DNA of 64,000 nt from positions 115,257-179,256 of the forward strand of contig DHOP01000030.1 of assembly GCA_002407775.1 (NCBI GenBank), read 5' to 3'. The notes beneath the pieces are model-generated. The model searched no databases, was not told where the DNA came from, and saw only the letters and a list, made by a program, of their open reading frames with translations. The position numbers were made by a program, and so were the translations under genes. This stretch comes from Prevotella sp. UBA5387. Its GTDB lineage: Bacteria; Bacteroidota; Bacteroidia; Bacteroidales; Bacteroidaceae. Positions 1 through 8,582 of this stretch are shown here, in pieces (positions within the stretch are counted from its first letter, which is position 1; the number at the start of each line of letters is the position of its first letter).

Positions 1-1575
1 ACTACTTCTACACTGCAACAGGAAGCCGCACGCAAACTCGGATTCAGTGTTTCGCAAACTATGATGATAGCCCAGCGACTTTACGAGGGTGGACACATCA
101 CATATATGCGTACCGACAGTGTGAACCTCAGTTCATTGGCCATCAATACTGCCAAAGAAGAAATCATAAAGACTTACGGCGAGGAATATAGCAAGCCACG
201 TAACTATACTACACACTCCAAGGGTGCTCAGGAAGCTCACGAAGCTATCCGCCCTACGTTCATCTCGGAAGCAGGAAAGAGCCTGACTGGTCAGGAGCAC
301 CGACTCTATGACCTCATCTGGAAGCGTACCGTTGCCTCTCAAATGGCCGATGCACAGATCGAGAAGACCACAGTAAGCATAGATGTCGACGGTGTAAAGG
401 AAAGATTCGTTGCGACAGGAGAGGTATTGGCCTTTGATGGATTCATCAAAGTATACCGCGAGTCGACCGATGACGAGGACAACAACCAAGAGGAGACTCG
501 TTTGTTGCCTTCTCTCAAAGTGGGCGACAACTTAGAGCGACGCGAAATCACATCAACGGAAAGATATACTCAAGGACCACTAAGATACACTGAGGCAAGC
601 CTTGTACGTAAGCTCGAAGAGCTTGGTATCGGACGTCCTTCAACGTATGCACCAACCATCTCCACGATACAACAACGCGAATACGTGGCAAGGGGCGACA
701 AGCCGGGAACCGAGCGCGCATTCTTAGTGGACACCTTAAAGGGAAAGTTAGTATCTACAGTCCAAAAGACAGAAATGGCCGGCTCGGAAAAAGGTAAGCT
801 TTTACCGACCGATATCGGCATCGTGGTAAACGATTTCCTTGTTGAAAACTTTCCTGAGATTATGGAATATAACTTCACTGCTCGCGTTGAGCAACAGTTT
901 GACCATATTGCCGAGGGCAAGGAAGAGTGGAAATCTATGATCAATAAATTTGACAAAGATTTCACTCCAGTGGTCCAAAAGGTGATGAAGACACGTACCG
1001 AACGAAAAGTTGGGGAACGCAAGTTGGGGACTGACCCCAAAAGCGGGAAACCAGTTACGGTGAAGATTGGTCGTTTCGGTCCTATGGTTCAGATCGGAAC
1101 CGCAGAAGACGAGGAAAAACCAAAGTTCTCTCAGATACCTAAGGACAAGAGCATGGAGACCATAACGCTGGATGAGGCTTTGGAGCTGTTTAAGCTTCCG
1201 CGCGAAATCGGCGAATATGAGGGGCTAGCAGTAACCATAGGCAAAGGACGTTTTGGACCATACATACAGCACAATAAGAAATATGTGTCACTGCCCAAAA
1301 CAGAAGATCCAATGACCGTGACTCTTGACACCGCAATCGAACTTATCAATGCTAAGCGCGAACAAGAGAAGGAACGCCACATCAAATTATTTGAACAGGA
1401 CTCAAAAATGGAGTTGCTCAAGGGTCGATACGGCCCATACATCGCCTATGATGGACATAACTTCCGAATCGAAAAGAAGTTACATGAGCGTGCATTGGCC
1501 GGAGATCTGAGTTTCGAGGAGTGCAAGACCATCGTCGAAACGGCACCAGAACCCAAGCCTCGGAGAAAGAAATAA
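1..1575 (+). CDS. topA: DNA topoisomerase I, C-terminal part (5' end outside window)
   Basis: Type IA topoisomerase, which relaxes negatively supercoiled DNA by single-strand cleavage and passage. The reading frame is open from base 1, so the gene begins upstream; 524 codons are present. The active-site region reads ITYMRTDS, with the catalytic Tyr at local residue 35, followed by QEAHEAIRPT, both standard for the family. The C-terminal third has three topoisomerase C-terminal repeats (GRFGPMVQ, GRFGPYIQ, GRYGPYIA) in place of the zinc fingers of the E. coli enzyme, as is usual in Bacteroidota. It ends in a basic tail, PKPRRKK. The Toprim domain must lie upstream of the window. aroK starts 2 bp after the stop, so the two are probably cotranscribed. 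Confidence 0.95.
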   Translation, partial: TTSTLQQEAARKLGFSVSQTMMIAQRLYEGGHITYMRTDSVNLSSLAINTAKEEIIKTYGEEYSKPRNYTTHSKGAQEAHEAIRPTFISEAGKSLTGQEHRLYDLIWKRTVASQMADAQIEKTTVSIDVDGVKERFVATGEVLAFDGFIKVYRESTDDEDNNQEETRLLPSLKVGDNLERREITSTERYTQGPLRYTEASLVRKLEELGIGRPSTYAPTISTIQQREYVARGDKPGTERAFLVDTLKGKLVSTVQKTEMAGSEKGKLLPTDIGIVVNDFLVENFPEIMEYNFTARVEQQFDHIAEGKEEWKSMINKFDKDFTPVVQKVMKTRTERKVGERKLGTDPKSGKPVTVKIGRFGPMVQIGTAEDEEKPKFSQIPKDKSMETITLDEALELFKLPREIGEYEGLAVTIGKGRFGPYIQHNKKYVSLPKTEDPMTVTLDTAIELINAKREQEKERHIKLFEQDSKMELLKGRYGPYIAYDGHNFRIEKKLHERALAGDLSFEECKTIVETAPEPKPRRKK

Positions 1576-1577
1576 GC

Positions 1578-2108
1578 ATGAGTCGAATCATCATCATCGG
1601 CTATATGGGTTCGGGCAAGACCACCGTGGGCAAGTCATTGGCCAAGGACACAGGCATGCCTTTCTATGATTTAGACTGGTATATCGAGGGGCGCATGCAC
1701 CGAACAATAAAGCAAATTTTCGATGAACGTGGCGAAGAAGGTTTCCGACGATTAGAAAGTACGATGCTGCATGAGGTTGCCGAATTTGAGAATGTCATCA
1801 TTAGCTGCGGTGGAGGCACACCCTGTTTCTATGATAACATGGACTACATCAATCAGCAGGGTGAATCAGTGTTTCTCAAGTGCACGCCCGATGTACTCTA
1901 TAATCATCTCAAAATGGGGCGTACTGAACGTCCGCTTCTTATGGGAAAGACACCCGAAGAGGTGCAAGCCTATATCAAGGAGCAACTTACAGTGCGAACC
2001 CCCTACTATTCCAAGGCCAAACACACTATCGATGTGACCTTAATGGATAGTTACGAGAAGATCAAAATCACCGTTGACAAGATTAAAGAATCTCTTAATT
2101 TAGATTAA
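1578..2108 (+). CDS. aroK: Shikimate kinase
   Basis: Phosphorylates shikimate to shikimate 3-phosphate in the chorismate pathway; cytosolic. The protein has 176 residues, normal for the family. The Walker A loop GYMGSGKTT is at residues 8-16, the shikimate-binding DLD at 31-33, the CGGG motif at 77-80 and the LID-region RPLL near 118-121. I chose the ATG at 1578, just after the topA stop: the P-loop then begins at residue 8, as in other family members, whereas the longer in-frame extension overlaps topA and adds no conserved sequence. No ribosome binding site is obvious, which is normal for this phylum. Confidence 0.95.
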   Translation: MSRIIIIGYMGSGKTTVGKSLAKDTGMPFYDLDWYIEGRMHRTIKQIFDERGEEGFRRLESTMLHEVAEFENVIISCGGGTPCFYDNMDYINQQGESVFLKCTPDVLYNHLKMGRTERPLLMGKTPEEVQAYIKEQLTVRTPYYSKAKHTIDVTLMDSYEKIKITVDKIKESLNLD

Positions 2109-2322
2109 ACAGATATTATTATTAACTTGCAGATGATAACTCGGCAAAGTTGCGAAATCTTGAAGTAATAGTTTCAACTTAGTGCATTAAAGCAGAAAGC
2201 AAGACTAAATATATTGTCAACTTACCTCTTAACAGAAGGAATGTATTTTATCAAAGTGCTTAATCTCCCCTAAACAATGGCCGCATACCACCTTTATACC
2301 ACATTATAACAGAATTTTATCT
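2109..2322. other. aroK-speA intergenic region
   Basis: Gap of 214 bp between aroK and speA. It has an imperfect hairpin: AAGTTG at 2147-2152 and its complement at 2172-2180, with a 2-base bulge. No T tract follows, so terminator function is doubtful. I see no exact TAnnTTTG promoter here, although speA probably has its own start site given the gap length. Confidence 0.3.
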
Positions 2323-4215
2323 ATGAAAAAATGGACTATCGAGGATTCCGAAGAACTCTATAACATAAATGGATGGGGTACCTCTTACTTTGGCATTAGC
2401 GAAAAAGGCGATGTCTATGTAACACCTTGCAAGGACAATACGCAAGTAGATCTGCGAGATGTGATGGATGAGTTGGCTTTGCGCGATGTTACACCACCAG
2501 TGTTGTTGCGTTTTCCAGACATTCTAGATAATCGCATCGAGAAAACGGCATCATGCTTTGAATCTGCCAAGAAAGAGTATGATTTCAAAGCCGAGAACTT
2601 TGTGATTTACCCTATTAAGGTAAACCAGATGCAACCGGTTGTGGAAGAAATCATCTCCCACGGACGAAAGTTCAATCTTGGATTGGAAGCAGGCTCCAAG
2701 CCTGAGCTACATGCTGTAATCGCCGTACAGTGTCAGAGCGACTCGCTCATTATCTGCAACGGTTACAAAGACCAGAGTTATATTGAATTGGCCATGCTGG
2801 CACAGAAGATGGGCAAACGTATTTTCATCGTGGTAGAGAAACTCAATGAACTCGATATCATTGCCCGCGTGGCTAAAAAGCTCAACGTGAAGCCTAACCT
2901 TGGTGTACGTATCAAACTCGCATCAAGTGGTTCAGGCAAGTGGGCAGAGAGCGGCGGCGATGCTTCAAAATTCGGTTTGACCGCCTCTGAACTTTTAGAA
3001 GCCCTCAAAAAGTTGGATGATATGGGGTTGCACGACTCACTGCGTCTCATCCATTTCCACATTGGTAGTCAGATAACCAAGATTCGCCGCATACAAACAG
3101 CTCTAAAGGAAGCTGCCCAATACTATATCAACCTCCACCAAATGGGGTACAATGTAGATTTCGTGGATTGTGGCGGTGGACTCGGAGTGGACTATGACGG
3201 CACACGCAGCTCAAGTAGTGAGAGTTCAGTAAACTACTCCATACAGGAGTATGTGAACGATTGTGTCTACACATTCGTTGATGCTGCCAACAGAAACAAT
3301 ATAGAGCATCCCAATATCATCACCGAAAGCGGACGTAGTTTGGCCGCACACCACTCTGTGCTTGTCATAGACGTATTGGAGACAGCGTCCCTACCCGAAA
3401 TGGCTGAAGAGTTCGAAGCTAAGGAGACTGATCATCAATTGGTCAGAGACCTCTATGACATATGGGATAACCTGAGTCCAAAGCGCATGCTCGAAGATTT
3501 TCACGATGCAGAGCAGATACGTGACGAGGCATTGGAACTATTCTCCCATGGCATAGTTGACTTGCGTACCAGAGCTGAGATTGAGGCAATGTACTGGAGC
3601 GTTTGCCATGAGATCAACACGCTTTGCAAAGGCATAAAGCACGTCCCAGACGAGCTGCGCAACCTTGACAAGCTGCTCGCTGACAAATACTTCTGTAACT
3701 TTTCGCTTTTCCAGAGTCTGCCTGACTCATGGGCGATAGACCAACTCTTCCCCATCATGCCTATCCAGCGACTCAACGAACGCCCCACACGCAAGGCAAC
3801 ATTACAGGACATCACCTGCGACAGTGATGGCAAAATCTCCAACTTTGTTTCCAGCAGTCACATTACTCACGTGCTCCCTCTGCATACACTGAGGAAGAAC
3901 GAGCCTTATTATCTCGGTGTTTTCCTTGTGGGAGCATATCAGGAGATTCTTGGCGATATGCACAATCTCTTCGGTGACACCAATGCCGCACACATCAGTG
4001 TGAAGGACGGCCATTACCACATCGACCAGATATTCGACGGCGAGACGGTAGAAGAGGTCTTGGAATACGTACAATATAATCCCAAGAAACTTGTTAGGCA
4101 GTTGGAGCAATGGGTAACAAAAAGCATGAAACAAGGCAAAATTTCCCTTGAGGAAGGGAAGGAGTTCCTTAGCAACTATCGCTCAGGGCTTTACGGTTAT
4201 ACCTATTTGGAATAA
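2323..4215 (+). CDS. speA: Biosynthetic arginine decarboxylase
   Basis: PLP-dependent, fold type III decarboxylase that converts arginine to agmatine, the first step to putrescine and spermidine; cytosolic. At 630 residues it matches the SpeA family. The PLP lysine lies in YPIKVNQ (Lys99). The glycine-rich CGGGLGVDYDG segment and ESGRSLAAHH follow in the usual order. The C-terminal helical extension of the family is present. argB starts 4 bp after the stop, so the gene that drains arginine and a gene that makes it share a transcript, separate from the main arg cluster 33 kb away. Confidence 0.95.
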   Translation: MKKWTIEDSEELYNINGWGTSYFGISEKGDVYVTPCKDNTQVDLRDVMDELALRDVTPPVLLRFPDILDNRIEKTASCFESAKKEYDFKAENFVIYPIKVNQMQPVVEEIISHGRKFNLGLEAGSKPELHAVIAVQCQSDSLIICNGYKDQSYIELAMLAQKMGKRIFIVVEKLNELDIIARVAKKLNVKPNLGVRIKLASSGSGKWAESGGDASKFGLTASELLEALKKLDDMGLHDSLRLIHFHIGSQITKIRRIQTALKEAAQYYINLHQMGYNVDFVDCGGGLGVDYDGTRSSSSESSVNYSIQEYVNDCVYTFVDAANRNNIEHPNIITESGRSLAAHHSVLVIDVLETASLPEMAEEFEAKETDHQLVRDLYDIWDNLSPKRMLEDFHDAEQIRDEALELFSHGIVDLRTRAEIEAMYWSVCHEINTLCKGIKHVPDELRNLDKLLADKYFCNFSLFQSLPDSWAIDQLFPIMPIQRLNERPTRKATLQDITCDSDGKISNFVSSSHITHVLPLHTLRKNEPYYLGVFLVGAYQEILGDMHNLFGDTNAAHISVKDGHYHIDQIFDGETVEEVLEYVQYNPKKLVRQLEQWVTKSMKQGKISLEEGKEFLSNYRSGLYGYTYLE

Positions 4216-4219
4216 AAGC

Positions 4220-5032
4220 ATGAGAGAAAAACTGACCATAGTAAAAGTAGGTGGCGCCATAGTAGAGGATGAAGAGCGCTTAAAACAGTTACTAAAAGAC
4301 TTCACTTTGATTGATGGAGCTAAAATGCTGGTACATGGAGGCGGTCGCAGGGCAACCAAAATAGCTAGTGCTCTGGGAATCGAAAGCCATATGGTTAATG
4401 GCCGACGCATCACCGATGAGGATATGCTCGAGGTAGTTACAATGGTCTATGGTGGGTTAGTCAACAAGCATATCGTTGCCCGTCTTCAGTCAATTGGCGT
4501 GAATGCTCTGGGACTCACAGGAGTTGATATGAACTGCATCCTCAGCCGTAAGCGCCCTCCAGTATCCATGAGAATAACTGACGAACAAGGAGAGCCCCAT
4601 GATACCATGGTTGACTTCGGCTATGTAGGCGACCCAGTGGAGGTTAACGGTGAGATGCTTGCAACACTCATAAACGGTGGAGTCACACCAATCATGGCAC
4701 CGTTGACTCATGACGGAAATGGCAACATGCTCAATACCAACGCTGACACAATAGCCTCGGAAGTAGCGAAAGCCATGGCCACACGATACGACACCACACT
4801 GATTTACTGCTTTGAGAAGACTGGTGTACTAACCAACCCTGACGATGACAACAGCGTTATTCCCACTATCACCCGATCAGATTTCGATCTTTTAGTAGCA
4901 GATGGCACGATCTCTGGTGGTATGATACCTAAGATAGAAAATGCGCTTCGTGCCATCGATGCTGGTGTAAAGCAAGTGAACATCACGCTCGCGACTGCTA
5001 TCGACGGAATGCATGGCACACTGATCAAATAA
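4220..5032 (+). CDS. argB: Acetylglutamate (N-acylglutamate) kinase
   Basis: Amino-acid kinase that phosphorylates N-acetylglutamate, or N-succinylglutamate in the Bacteroides-type pathway, in arginine synthesis. It has 270 residues. The N-terminal KVGGAIV strand-loop and the phosphate-binding LVHGGGRRAT are typical, followed by NGRRITDEDMLE and the C-terminal GGMIPKIENAL. The ATG at 4220 follows the speA stop by 4 bp; an upstream in-frame extension would overlap speA and is not conserved-looking. The remaining arg genes of this window are on the other strand at 37-46 kb. The acyl group (acetyl or succinyl) cannot be read from this sequence; the transcarbamylase argF' argues for succinyl. Confidence 0.93.
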   Translation: MREKLTIVKVGGAIVEDEERLKQLLKDFTLIDGAKMLVHGGGRRATKIASALGIESHMVNGRRITDEDMLEVVTMVYGGLVNKHIVARLQSIGVNALGLTGVDMNCILSRKRPPVSMRITDEQGEPHDTMVDFGYVGDPVEVNGEMLATLINGGVTPIMAPLTHDGNGNMLNTNADTIASEVAKAMATRYDTTLIYCFEKTGVLTNPDDDNSVIPTITRSDFDLLVADGTISGGMIPKIENALRAIDAGVKQVNITLATAIDGMHGTLIK

Positions 5033-5039
5033 ATAATGA

Positions 5040-5552
5040 ATGAAACCAATCAGCTTTCGCAACGATATTCTACCGCTGAAGAACCAGCTCTATCGCCTTG
5101 CACTGCGTATTACACTCGACAGTGCTGAGGCGGAGGACATCGTGCAAGAAACGCTGATTAAGATTTGGAACCGCCGTGACACCTGGCCTGAAATCGAAAA
5201 TATTGAGGCATTCTGCTTCACGGTATGCCGAAATCTCGCATTGGACACTATCAAACGACACGGCAATCGCAACGAATCGCTGGATGAGTTACAGATGGAT
5301 CGTGCAGACGGAGGCCACACACCATCGGAACAGACAATCCGTCACGATCAAATTCGCTTAGTGAGAGATATTGTTGACAGTCTGCCCGAGAAACAACGAA
5401 GTTGTATTCAGCTACGTGATTTTGAGGGGAAGACCTACAAAGATATAGCCCAAATCTTAGATATATCGGAAGATCAGGTTAAGGTGAATATCTTTAGAGG
5501 TCGTCAAACCATAAAGCAAAGATTCCAGGAGATGGATAGTTTTGGAGTGTAA
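5040..5552 (+). CDS. ECF-type RNA polymerase sigma factor
   Basis: Sigma-70 family factor of the small extracytoplasmic-function type, 170 residues, with region 2 (AEDIVQETLIKIWN) and region 4 (LPEKQRSCIQLRDFEGKTY followed by a DIAQILDIS helix-turn-helix), and no regions 1 or 3. It starts 7 bp after argB, so it probably shares the speA-argB transcript. The next gene, 277 bp downstream behind its own promoter, encodes a single-pass membrane protein that could act as its anti-sigma factor. The regulon is unknown. The link to speA-argB is positional only. Confidence 0.9.
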   Translation: MKPISFRNDILPLKNQLYRLALRITLDSAEAEDIVQETLIKIWNRRDTWPEIENIEAFCFTVCRNLALDTIKRHGNRNESLDELQMDRADGGHTPSEQTIRHDQIRLVRDIVDSLPEKQRSCIQLRDFEGKTYKDIAQILDISEDQVKVNIFRGRQTIKQRFQEMDSFGV

Positions 5553-5778
5553 TAGTATCCAATTTCCAAGAAATGCATATATCATTTTACTATTATACCT
5601 TTTAAGAACTCATTTGTTTAAGACAACCGTCTATTCTGATCGCCCCCCAATTTGGCATCACTTGTCAGTTTAGCAGAACAAATAGAAGAGTGGTTTCATC
5701 TGAATAGCACAAAAGAATCACTCATTATTACTCGAAGACCGATTCTTACTTAACAAATGTTAAAAATTATCTAAGTTG

Positions 5779-5786
5779 TAACTTTG
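5779..5786 (+). promoter_or_regulatory. Bacteroidota promoter -7 element for the membrane protein gene
   Basis: TAACTTTG matches the Bacteroidota -7 consensus TAnnTTTG exactly. It lies 43 bp before the ATG at 5830. No clear TTG sits at the expected upstream distance. Confidence 0.55.
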
Positions 5787-5801
5787 CCATAGACCAATCG
5801 T

Positions 5802-5832
5802 CATTTTTAATGTAAGACGAAGATTAAAAATG
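5802..5832 (+). promoter_or_regulatory. Inverted repeat covering the start codon at 5830
   Basis: CATTTTTAAT at 5802-5811 is perfectly complementary to ATTAAAAATG at 5823-5832, and the second arm ends with the start codon itself. In RNA this would make a 10-bp, AU-rich hairpin with an 11-base loop that hides the AUG. TCGTC (5798-5802) can pair with GACGA (5816-5820) as an alternative. A regulatory role is inference. Confidence 0.4.
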
Positions 5833-6324
5833 GATTACAAGTACATCGAACAACTTATGGAGCGCTATTGGCGTGGCGAAACCTCTCTTGAAGAGGAAGA
5901 TATTTTGCGCGCGTTCTTCAGTCAGGACAACGTCCCGGCCGAACTACTGTGCTACAGTTCGCTCTTTGTCTATGAAGCCGAGGAGCCTGAAAGTGATGTT
6001 TTGGACGATGATTTCGACGAGAGAATCCTATCCATGATTAAAGAACAAGTACCAGTTAAGGCACAAGTTATCACCATGGCTCAGCGTTTTCGCCCACTCT
6101 TCAAGGCAGCTGCCATTGTCGCTATTATCCTTACTTTGGGTAATGCAATGCAACTATCGTTTGATAGGGACAGTGGTAATACTATCAGCAAATATGATGG
6201 CTATACTATGCCGGAGATAAACAAAGGTACATCAGTAGCTATGGGGGATAGTGCTGCAGTGGACACCATGAAACAAAGCATGGTAAATCCGAATACTGCA
6301 GTTGAAGAATCCATGATTAAATAA
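5830..6324 (+). CDS. Small single-pass membrane protein, putative anti-sigma factor
   Basis: Unknown protein of 164 residues. The N-terminal ~90 residues are acidic and helical (start MDYKYIEQLMERYWRGETS), one hydrophobic segment spans about residues 91-107, and a ~55-residue polar tail follows, presumably periplasmic. This topology (cytoplasmic helical domain, one membrane pass, short tail) and the place directly after an ECF sigma gene fit an anti-sigma factor, but I recognise no zinc-binding HxxxCxxC motif, so the role is inference. It has its own promoter and is followed by a hairpin terminator, so it can be expressed apart from the sigma gene. Confidence 0.75.
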   Translation: MDYKYIEQLMERYWRGETSLEEEDILRAFFSQDNVPAELLCYSSLFVYEAEEPESDVLDDDFDERILSMIKEQVPVKAQVITMAQRFRPLFKAAAIVAIILTLGNAMQLSFDRDSGNTISKYDGYTMPEINKGTSVAMGDSAAVDTMKQSMVNPNTAVEESMIK

Positions 6325-6428
6325 GATTATTTCTATGCTTTCTCTATAAAATAATGTTTAGTAAAACAACAACGAAACTGTGAAGTTTCAAATTCTCTCA
6401 AATTTTTCATAACATACTAACGTAGAAA

Positions 6429-6467
6429 GGGGACCATTACTCATGTTGAGCAGTGGTCCCTTGCTTT
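6429..6467 (+). terminator. Hairpin terminator after the membrane protein gene
   Basis: The arm beginning GGGACC (6430-6442) pairs with the arm ending GGTCCC (6448-6460), with one mismatch and one wobble, and the sequence TTGCTTTT follows. It lies 105 bp after the stop at 6324. Confidence 0.6.
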
Positions 6468-6705
6468 TGCAAGACATTCCGCGAACAGCAACATAGTAAA
6501 CGTTAAGATCAATGACGCACGAATGCCTGATCACCCACAAGGTCATTTGAAAAGCCATAATCTCTTTTGATTACTATTCAGACTATTGATGAACCATAAT
6601 TATTCTCTGTGTTTGTTGTCATGCCTCAGATGTTAAATGACATCAAAATGCAATATCTCTATATTAGTAATCAGGAGATTACAAAACAAATAAATATAGC
6701 GAAAG

Positions 6706-6738
6706 GCTTGCACGGATGCTTTTTTCTTTGTATCTTTG
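6706..6738 (+). promoter_or_regulatory. Promoter of the rimP-nusA-infB operon
   Basis: TTG at 6706-6708 and TATCTTTG at 6731-6738, spaced 22 bp, match the Bacteroidota promoter consensus. The rimP ATG lies 61 bp after the -7 element. It is one of the two clearest promoters in the window, with the one upstream of the tRNA. Confidence 0.75.
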
Positions 6739-6799
6739 CATCGTTCAGTGGAATGAGGGGCTCCAAAGAGAGTTCCTCATTTTTTATTAATAACAAGAT

Positions 6800-7267
6800 A
6801 TGATAGACCAGAACGTCGTAAAAAATTTAGTTGAAGAGTGGTTAGTTGACAAGGATTATTTCCTCGTCGACGTCATGGTGAACCGAGATGACAAGATCAC
6901 CGTGGAAATCGATCATGCCGATGGCGTCTACATCAACGATTGTGTAGAGCTAAGCAAATTCATCGAGGAACGCCTCGATCGCGACAAGGAGGACTACGAA
7001 TTAGAGGTTGGGTCGGCTGGATTAGGTCAACCTTTCAAGGTTTCACAACAGTATCTGAACCATGTTGGTGAGCAAGTAGAAGTTCTCGGGAGCGATGGAA
7101 AGAAAGTGCGCGGCACGCTAAAGAGTGTTGACGGGCGCGATTTCGTGGTAACAGCCAACGAAAAAGTGAAGGTGGAAGGAAAAAAACGCCCAGTAGCTAT
7201 GGACGTAGACCACCAATACAATATGGACAATGTGAAATATACAAAATACTTAATAAGTTTCAAGTAA
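6800..7267 (+). CDS. rimP: Ribosome maturation factor RimP
   Basis: Needed for 30S subunit maturation; cytosolic. It has 155 residues in two domains: an N-terminal alpha/beta domain with the family signature (EVGSAGLGQPF near residues 71-81) and a C-terminal SH3-like beta domain from about residue 90. It is the first gene of the classic rimP-nusA-infB operon, with nusA 3 bp downstream. The ATG at 6800 is the only start that keeps the full N-terminal domain without running into the promoter. Confidence 0.95.
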   Translation: MIDQNVVKNLVEEWLVDKDYFLVDVMVNRDDKITVEIDHADGVYINDCVELSKFIEERLDRDKEDYELEVGSAGLGQPFKVSQQYLNHVGEQVEVLGSDGKKVRGTLKSVDGRDFVVTANEKVKVEGKKRPVAMDVDHQYNMDNVKYTKYLISFK

Positions 7268-7270
7268 GCT

Positions 7271-8545
7271 ATGGCAGCAAGAAAGAATGACGACGAGCAT
7301 GTGAGCATGATAGACTCCTTCCGCGAGTTCAAGGATATGAAGAACATAGACCGTACCACTTTGGTGAGTGTCTTGGAAGAGAGTTTTCGCAATGTACTAG
7401 CCAAGATATTTGGAAGCGACGAGAACTTCGACGTTATCGTAAATCCTGACAAGGGCGACTTCGAAATCTATCGCAACCGCATGGTCGTGAATGACGGCGA
7501 AGTGGAAGACGAAAACAAGGAGATTAGCTTGACCGAAGCACTCAAGATTGAGGAAGACTATGAGGTCGGCGAGGATGTTTCCGAGAAGGTGGACTTTGCC
7601 AAGTTCGGCCGCCGTGCCATCCTGACTTTGCGCCAAACTTTGTCAAGCAAGATATTAGAGTTGGAGCACGACGCCCTCTTTAACAAATATAGAGACCGCG
7701 TTGGACAAGTCATTTCTGGTGAAGTATATCAGATTTGGAAGAAAGAAGTACTGCTTGTAGACGATGATAACAACGAGCTCATCTTGCCTAAGGCAGAGCA
7801 AATTCCTTCCGATCAATATCGCAAGGGTGAGACGGTGCGTGCCGTCATCGAACGTGTTGACAACGAAAACAATAATCCTAAGATTATTCTTTCTCGCACC
7901 AGCCCTACTTTCTTGGAGAGACTCTTGGAACAAGAAGTGCCTGAGATTGCAGACGGTCTCATTGCCATTCGCAAGATTGCACGTATGCCCGGCGAGCGTG
8001 CCAAGATTGCAGTGGAGAGCTTTGACGATCGCATCGATCCCGTAGGAGCTTGCGTAGGTGTGCGAGGCAGCCGTATTCATGGCATCGTGCGCGAATTATG
8101 CAATGAGAACATTGACGTGATCAACTGGACTGCCAATACCAAGCTGTTCATTCAGCGTTCGTTGAGTCCTGCAAAGATTACGAGCATCACTCTCGATGAA
8201 GAAACGAAGAAGGCAGATGTATATTTGCAGCCAGAGGAGGTGAGCCTAGCTATCGGACGTGGCGGACTCAACATCAAACTTGCCTCTATGCTTACAGAAT
8301 ATACTATCGATGTATACCGTGTGGTCAATGAGAACAACCAGACTCAGGATGACGACGATGTTTATTTGGATCAATTCAATGATGAGATTGACCAATGGAT
8401 CATCGATGCCATCAAGTCTATTGGATTGGACACCGCTAAAGCTGTTCTGAATGCTCCTCGTGTAATGCTTGTAGAGAAAGCAGACTTGGAAGAGGAAACA
8501 GTTGACCATGTGCTCGAAGTGCTCCGGAAGGAATTCGAGGGCTAA
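7271..8545 (+). CDS. nusA: Transcription termination/antitermination factor NusA
   Basis: Binds RNA polymerase and nascent RNA and controls pausing, termination and antitermination. It has 424 residues: N-terminal polymerase-binding domain (about 1-135), S1 domain (about 140-205), KH1 (GACVGVRGSRIHGIV) and KH2 (AIGRGGLNIKLAS). A short acidic C-terminal tail replaces the two repeat domains of the E. coli protein, which explains the smaller size and is usual in Bacteroidota. It follows rimP by 3 bp and precedes infB by 37 bp. Confidence 0.96.
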   Translation: MAARKNDDEHVSMIDSFREFKDMKNIDRTTLVSVLEESFRNVLAKIFGSDENFDVIVNPDKGDFEIYRNRMVVNDGEVEDENKEISLTEALKIEEDYEVGEDVSEKVDFAKFGRRAILTLRQTLSSKILELEHDALFNKYRDRVGQVISGEVYQIWKKEVLLVDDDNNELILPKAEQIPSDQYRKGETVRAVIERVDNENNNPKIILSRTSPTFLERLLEQEVPEIADGLIAIRKIARMPGERAKIAVESFDDRIDPVGACVGVRGSRIHGIVRELCNENIDVINWTANTKLFIQRSLSPAKITSITLDEETKKADVYLQPEEVSLAIGRGGLNIKLASMLTEYTIDVYRVVNENNQTQDDDDVYLDQFNDEIDQWIIDAIKSIGLDTAKAVLNAPRVMLVEKADLEEETVDHVLEVLRKEFEG

Positions 8546-8582
8546 TTGAAAAGATAAGGGATTAGGGAAATAAAAAGATTAT

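Larger units (their letters stand above)
6325..6799. other. Intergenic region before rimP
   Basis: 475 bp holding the terminator at 6429-6467 and the rimP promoter at 6706-6738. The rest is AT-rich. An open frame at 6609-6803 has no homology signal I recognise and spans the promoter, so I do not call it a gene. Confidence 0.6.

Noticed and set aside
4148..4219. Longer N terminus for argB overlapping speA
   Set aside because: The ATG at 4220 starts just before the conserved KVGGAIV strand; the extension overlaps coding sequence of speA.
6609..6803. Open frame of 64 codons before rimP
   Set aside because: It spans the rimP promoter elements and shows no recognisable domain.
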